This document shows, one piece after another, positions 41,221-44,477 of a stretch of DNA of 44,477 nucleotides. Every line of letters starts with the position of its first letter. Positions within the stretch are counted from its first letter, which is position 1. The position numbers and the translations under genes were made by a program. The notes under the pieces are model-generated. The model was not told the origin of the DNA, searched no databases, and saw nothing but the letters and a program-made list of their open reading frames with translations. Location of the stretch: positions 1-44,477 of the forward strand of contig DASPOR010000188.1 of NCBI GenBank assembly GCA_035625915.1, written 5' to 3'. Origin of the DNA: Alphaproteobacteria bacterium (GTDB taxonomy: Bacteria > Pseudomonadota > Alphaproteobacteria > JACZXZ01).

Positions 41221-41778
41221 CTAGCCGATCCGGATTGTTGTATCGGTCAAGAACGCGTATTGCGGTATGGCGAGATTGGCTGGTGCAGGGCCTTTGCGAA
41301 TACGGCCGGACGTGTCGTACTGGGAGCCGTGGCAGGGACAGAACCAGCCCTTCCACTCGCCGCGTGGATCGCTTGGCTTCTGGCCAAGCGGCACGCAACC
41401 GAGATGTGTGCAAATCCCGACCATGATGAGCCACTCGGGCTTTTTCACGCGCGCCGAATCGGCCTGTGGGTCGCGAAGCTCCTCGAGATTGACGTCATCC
41501 GCCGCCTTGACCTCGTCTTCCGTGCGGTGGGCCACAAAAACGGGCTGACTGCGCCATTTGACGGTGATGCGTTGGCCGGTCTGGACCGGCGCGAGATCGA
41601 CCTCGACGGTAGAAAGGGCGAGAACATCGGCCGCAGGGTTCATGCTGTAAATGAACGGCCAGGCCGCGATTGCAGCACCGATGGCTCCGGCCGCACCCGT
41701 TGCCAGGTATAGGAAATCGCGGCGCTTCACACCCGCACCCTGCGCACCGTGAGCGCCCGATTGCGCGCTTGACGCCAT
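41221..41778 (-). CDS. petA: Rieske iron-sulfur protein of the bc1 complex
   Basis: A 185-residue Rieske subunit. An N-terminal twin-Arg-like [12 protein letters not shown] precedes a membrane anchor, consistent with Tat-dependent insertion. The 2Fe-2S ligands are in CTHLGC and CPCHGSQYD, with both Cys and His of each present. ATG 41778 has an excellent ribosome site (AAAGGAG). It is the first gene of petABC. PetP/PetR-like regulators at 14478-15686 are candidates for its control. A possible promoter lies at 41845-41872. Confidence 0.96.
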   Translation of the reverse strand: MASSAQSGAHGAQGAGVKRRDFLYLATGAAGAIGAAIAAWPFIYSMNPAADVLALSTVEVDLAPVQTGQRITVKWRSQPVFVAHRTEDEVKAADDVNLEELRDPQADSARVKKPEWLIMVGICTHLGCVPLGQKPSDPRGEWKGWFCPCHGSQYDTSGRIRKGPAPANLAIPQYAFLTDTTIRIG

Positions 41779-41844
41779 GCTGGCTCCTTTCCCGATGTCC
41801 GATCTCGAGGGCGCAGCACCTCGAGGCGCCACACCTTGCGATTG

Positions 41845-41872
41845 GTTCTAAAGACCGGAGGTGCCGAGACAA
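41845..41872 (-). promoter_or_regulatory. Candidate petABC promoter
   Basis: On the minus strand TTGTCT (41872-41867) and TAGAAC (41850-41845) are 16 bases apart. A start about seven bases farther would give a leader of roughly 60 bases ahead of petA. The hexamers match the sigma-70 consensus only moderately. Confidence 0.35.
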
Positions 41873-41926
41873 TGCGACAACCTGCCGCACCAGCCCAGAA
41901 AACTCCGAAAATGCGCTCCCCTCGGT

Positions 41927-41952
41927 TTGACCTGTTGGGCGTCGGATATAAT
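41927..41952 (+). promoter_or_regulatory. Candidate trmL promoter
   Basis: A perfect TATAAT lies at 41947-41952, with TTGACC at 41927-41932 upstream. The spacing of 14 is short, so the -35 match may be accidental. A start near 41959 would leave a leader of about 170 bases before trmL. Confidence 0.3.
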
Positions 41953-42127
41953 GCAAATCGCCCGCCTTGCAAAGCGCGGGCTTTACCGGTCGCCGCGGGT
42001 ATCGACCAGCCCACCGAATCCGCCCGGCCGACCCAGCTTTGCGCACTGTCGGGCGGGCGTTCGACCCGCTGGAACGCCAGTGCCTGTCTCTGCGATGATA
42101 GGCCGCGAGGGAGCCGCGGTCTTCGCC

Positions 42128-42604
42128 ATGCGCCTTGTCCTTTATGAACCCGATATCCCGCAAAACGCCGGCACGATGATGCGGCTAGCCGCATGCTTGG
42201 GTGTGGCGGTCGAGCTCATCGAGCCTTGTGGGTTCGTTTTCTCCGACCGGCATTTGCGGCGTGCCGGAATGGACTACCTCGAGCATGTGACACTTACGCG
42301 GCATAGCTCCTTCTCTCGGTTCGAGGCCTGGCGGCACGATCAAGCGCCCGGCGCGCGACTTTTGCTGCTGACGACGAAGGGCGAGGTCGCCTACCAGAAT
42401 TTTGTGTACGACTTCGACGACTTGATCATGGTTGGGCGCGAATCGGCGGGCGTGCCCGACGCGGTCCATGCAAGCGCAGACGCGCGCCTCAGGATCACGC
42501 TCGTCCCGGGGCTGCGCTCCTTGAATGTGGCGGCTGCCGCGGCCATGGTACTCGGTGAGGCGTTGCGGCAGACGGGAATGCTGCCACCACGGGCGGGTCG
42601 ATGA
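42128..42604 (+). CDS. trmL: tRNA (cytidine(34)-2'-O)-methyltransferase
   Basis: A 158-residue SPOUT-class methyltransferase that 2'-O-methylates the wobble C or cmnm5U of tRNA-Leu. The N-terminal [20 protein letters not shown] is diagnostic of TrmL, and the knot-forming motifs include [11 protein letters not shown] and [18 protein letters not shown], where SAM binds. ATG 42128 is preferred; the frame is open upstream from 41861 but without homology. It precedes hemF by 10 bases, so the two may be cotranscribed. Confidence 0.94.
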   Translation: MRLVLYEPDIPQNAGTMMRLAACLGVAVELIEPCGFVFSDRHLRRAGMDYLEHVTLTRHSSFSRFEAWRHDQAPGARLLLLTTKGEVAYQNFVYDFDDLIMVGRESAGVPDAVHASADARLRITLVPGLRSLNVAAAAAMVLGEALRQTGMLPPRAGR

Positions 42605-42614
42605 GGGGAGTGGA

Positions 42615-43484
42615 ATGAGTGCAGAAGCCGATAGTGCGAATGTAATGGACGCCCGTAAGGCCGAGGCCAAGTCATGGTTCGAGCGTCTGCGTGACGATAT
42701 TTGCGCTGCGTTCGAGCGGCTCGAGGACGAGCATGTCGGCGCCTTTGCCGACCGGCCCGCTGGGCGCTTCGTGCGCGAGCGCTGGGTTCGCGAGGGTGGC
42801 GGGGGAGGCGAGATGGCTGTCATGCGCGGACGAGTCTTCGAAAAGGTGGGTGTCAACATCTCGACCGTCTTCGGCGAATTCTCGCCCGAATTCCGCAAGG
42901 AGATCCCGGGAGCCCAAGAGGAGCCCCGGTTCTGGGCGTCAGGGATTTCCCTTGTGGCGCATATGCACTCGCCCCACGTTCCAGCGGTCCATATGAATAC
43001 GCGCCATGTCGTCACCTCGAGAAGCTGGTTCGGTGGCGGCGCCGACCTGACCCCGATGACTGCCGATTCGATCGATACCGCTACGTTCCACTCCGCCTTG
43101 AAGGCCGCCTGCGACGCGCACGACGCGGGGTATTACGAGCGCTTCAGGAAATGGTGCGACGAGTATTTCTTCCTGAAGCACCGCGGCGAGCCGCGCGGCA
43201 TTGGCGGGATATTCTATGACTATCTGGAGGAGGGCCCGTGGGAGGACCGCTTCGCCTTCACGCGCCGTGTCGGGAGCGCCTTCCTCGACGTGTATCCCAG
43301 GATCGTCCGGCGTCGAATGAATGAGCCGTGGACCCCGGCCGAGCGCGCGCACCAGCTCGTGCGCCGCGGCCGCTACGTCGAATTCAACCTGCTTTACGAC
43401 AGGGGAACGAGATTCGGTCTGATGACCGGTGGAAATACGGAAGCAATACTCATGTCCCTGCCCCCCCTTGCGGCCTGGCCCTAA
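42615..43484 (+). CDS. hemF: Oxygen-dependent coproporphyrinogen III oxidase
   Basis: A 289-residue aerobic HemF that converts coproporphyrinogen III to protoporphyrinogen IX for heme. Conserved segments are [35 protein letters not shown] and [18 protein letters not shown], the last ending in the active-site region. ATG 42615 is supported because upstream sequence lies inside trmL in another frame. It is 10 bases after trmL. An aerobic enzyme fits the aerobic respiration indicated by petABC. Confidence 0.96.
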   Translation: MSAEADSANVMDARKAEAKSWFERLRDDICAAFERLEDEHVGAFADRPAGRFVRERWVREGGGGGEMAVMRGRVFEKVGVNISTVFGEFSPEFRKEIPGAQEEPRFWASGISLVAHMHSPHVPAVHMNTRHVVTSRSWFGGGADLTPMTADSIDTATFHSALKAACDAHDAGYYERFRKWCDEYFFLKHRGEPRGIGGIFYDYLEEGPWEDRFAFTRRVGSAFLDVYPRIVRRRMNEPWTPAERAHQLVRRGRYVEFNLLYDRGTRFGLMTGGNTEAILMSLPPLAAWP

Positions 43485-43565
43485 TGGCAGTCCCACGCGG
43501 TCCTCGCACGCATATACGCAATTCGCTAATGTATCGGACGCAGGATATGAAAAGGGGGGTGGCGC

Positions 43566-44123
43566 ATGGGCGTGCGGTGGGGGTTTCTTGTCTTGCTTTT
43601 GATCGGGCTGTCGCACTCGGCGGCGGATGCAGAGTCGATCACAATCAAAGCTTTCTACGGAACCTATGAAGGAAGCGGGATCGCCAAAAACGCGGACAGC
43701 CTTTATTTCGGCGTGACAGATCGCGACATCGGCGTCGTTATTCATCCCGAAGGAAACGGCTTTTCCATCAGCTGGACGACGGTGTTGCACGCGGGCGGCA
43801 ACGTCCAAAATCCCAAAGTGAAGCACCGCGCCGACAAGCTCAGCTTCGTGCCGGTCTCGGGCGGGACCCAACCGAGCCGCGTCGCCCAATGGCATGCAAC
43901 GCAAATGCCCGATCCAATGAGCGGCAATCCCTATGCCTGGGCGCGACTCGAGGACACCAAGCTCACCGTGTATATGCTGACGATCGATCCCGATGGACGC
44001 TACGAAGTGCAGCGCTACGACCGCACGCTCGTCGCCGGCGGGATGGAGCTCACCTTCACCGACGTGCGGGACGGCGAGCCGATCCGCGTCGTGCGAGGCA
44101 AGCTCGTGAAGGTCGGGGATTAG
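43566..44123 (+). CDS. Secreted protein of unknown function
   Basis: A 185-residue protein from ATG 43566, with a purine-rich ribosome site (AAAAGGGGGG). The N-terminus (GVRWGFLVLLLIGLSHSAADA) looks like a cleavable Sec signal peptide, giving a periplasmic product of about 162 residues. The mature part is rich in beta-prone stretches (IKAFYGTYEGSGIA, LYFGVTDRDIGVVIHP, FSISWTTVLHAGGN), with no Cys and no recognised catalytic motif. A beta-barrel or lipocalin-like shape is possible but unproven. Neighbours hemF and the SGNH hydrolase give little clue. Confidence 0.7.
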   Translation: MGVRWGFLVLLLIGLSHSAADAESITIKAFYGTYEGSGIAKNADSLYFGVTDRDIGVVIHPEGNGFSISWTTVLHAGGNVQNPKVKHRADKLSFVPVSGGTQPSRVAQWHATQMPDPMSGNPYAWARLEDTKLTVYMLTIDPDGRYEVQRYDRTLVAGGMELTFTDVRDGEPIRVVRGKLVKVGD

Positions 44124-44199
44124 GTCACCGCGCGCATCTCGTACCGGGCGTCTCCCTTCCGGGCGCACCCTCGGCCGTATGCCGAAGCTGCTGCGGCAC

Positions 44200-44477
44200 T
44201 CAATCGAGCCACTTGCGCCAGGCCGACCACGCGGCGATTTCCTCGGCAACAAGGCTATAGCCTTCCGCCGGCGGATGTATGCCGTCCCCCGCTTGAGAAG
44301 GCGCGTGCCAACGCGGATCGGCTCTGAGCGCCCGGTAGAGATCGAGATAGGGAACATCAAGCTCACGCGCGAGCGTCTCATAGGCGTCGTTGTATTTCGC
44401 AATCCGCTCGTTGCGAAAATCGTAGCCCAAGAGGCCCGAAGGATTGACCGGCTGTTTCGACTCCTCGCACGGCCATG
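44200..44477 (-). CDS. SGNH/GDSL hydrolase, C-terminal part (cut by window end)
   Basis: The last 92 or so residues of an SGNH-fold esterase or lipase. The visible sequence includes YLDLYRALRADPRW and the catalytic Asp-x2-His block in DGIHPPAEGYSLVAEEIAAW. The N-terminal GDSL Ser block is beyond the window. The frame remains open to base 44477, so the gene continues. SGNH enzymes act on acyl esters of lipids, sugars or peptides; the substrate cannot be told. Confidence 0.85.
   Translation of the reverse strand, partial: WPCEESKQPVNPSGLLGYDFRNERIAKYNDAYETLARELDVPYLDLYRALRADPRWHAPSQAGDGIHPPAEGYSLVAEEIAAWSAWRKWLD

Larger units (their letters stand above)
41779..42127. other. 349-base divergent intergenic region between petA and trmL
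   Basis: No gene is supported here. It contains a strong ribosome site for petA, candidate promoters in both directions (annotated separately), and CTCGAG repeated near 41810 and 41820 as part of a loose inverted repeat. An operator for the PetR-like regulator would be expected in this region, but no specific site can be named by eye. Confidence 0.5.

Noticed and set aside
42939..44402. A 487-codon minus-strand open frame opposite hemF and the secreted protein
   Set aside because: It runs opposite hemF, whose motifs are unmistakable, and has no recognisable domain.

Overview
The window looks like a contiguous piece of an alphaproteobacterial chromosome, most likely from a Rhodospirillales-type or related free-living aerobe. 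The reasons are the strongly GC-rich coding DNA, a petABC cytochrome bc1 operon, the PetP/PetR-type regulator pair, the order lgt-midA-pgeF and prs-rplY-pth-ychF, UbiK, a COQ9-like TetR protein, a phasin, and the pgsA-mobB-moeA-moaD-moaE order. Genus cannot be fixed without a search. No rRNA, tRNA, CRISPR array, transposase or phage gene was recognised, and nearly all genes are housekeeping or metabolic.

Layout. 1-3051: 3' end of uvrB, an orphan tungstate-type ABC permease, a two-domain cold-shock protein and a pteridine-reductase-like SDR. 3052-3595: an AT-rich gap with a DnaA-box-like dyad. 3596-9108: uvrC, pgsA and molybdenum cofactor genes mobB-moeA-moaD-moaE. 9231-13457: a copper cluster with a His-rich DUF2946-like protein, a predicted outer-membrane barrel, CopC and an unusual CopD-cytochrome c-thioredoxin-fold fusion. 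13482-17205: ilvE-like transaminase (minus strand), then MarR (PetP-like), OmpR-type regulator (PetR-like) and a histidine kinase. 17346-24745: mixed metabolic genes (2OG-Fe oxygenase, proline iminopeptidase, cyclase-family hydrolase, CsaA, phasin, two-subunit aconitase X, dienelactone hydrolase, GST-like protein). 24773-34369: a long minus-strand run reading hldD, lgt, midA, pgeF, M24 protein, a tiny ORF, a lipoprotein, prs, rplY, pth, ychF. 34555-38016 (plus): ubiK, a YbjN-domain gene, proC, ybaK and a TetR/COQ9-like gene. 38064-41778 (minus): mtnP and the petABC operon with a clear terminator. 41779-44477: trmL, hemF, a secreted protein of unknown function, and the C-terminal end of an SGNH hydrolase.

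How the genes fit together. Nucleotide excision repair (uvrB, uvrC), molybdenum cofactor synthesis plus a tungstate-type permease, copper handling, and the respiratory bc1 complex with its probable regulators are the main themes. The PetP/PetR homologues lie about 25 kb from petABC instead of next to it as in Rhodobacter.

The most unusual items are: (i) a palindromic intergenic repeat present as a compound element at 37118-37294 and as an inverted copy at 39009-39078, the two bracketing the TetR-like gene and mtnP; (ii) the CopD-cytochrome c-thioredoxin-fold fusion; (iii) two distant intergenic dyads sharing a DnaA-box 12-mer; (iv) a phasin promoter bracketed by two identical TGCACTGCA sites; and (v) an M24 peptidase homologue in which all five metal ligands appear to be replaced. 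I did not find a convincing wholly new defence or mobile system.
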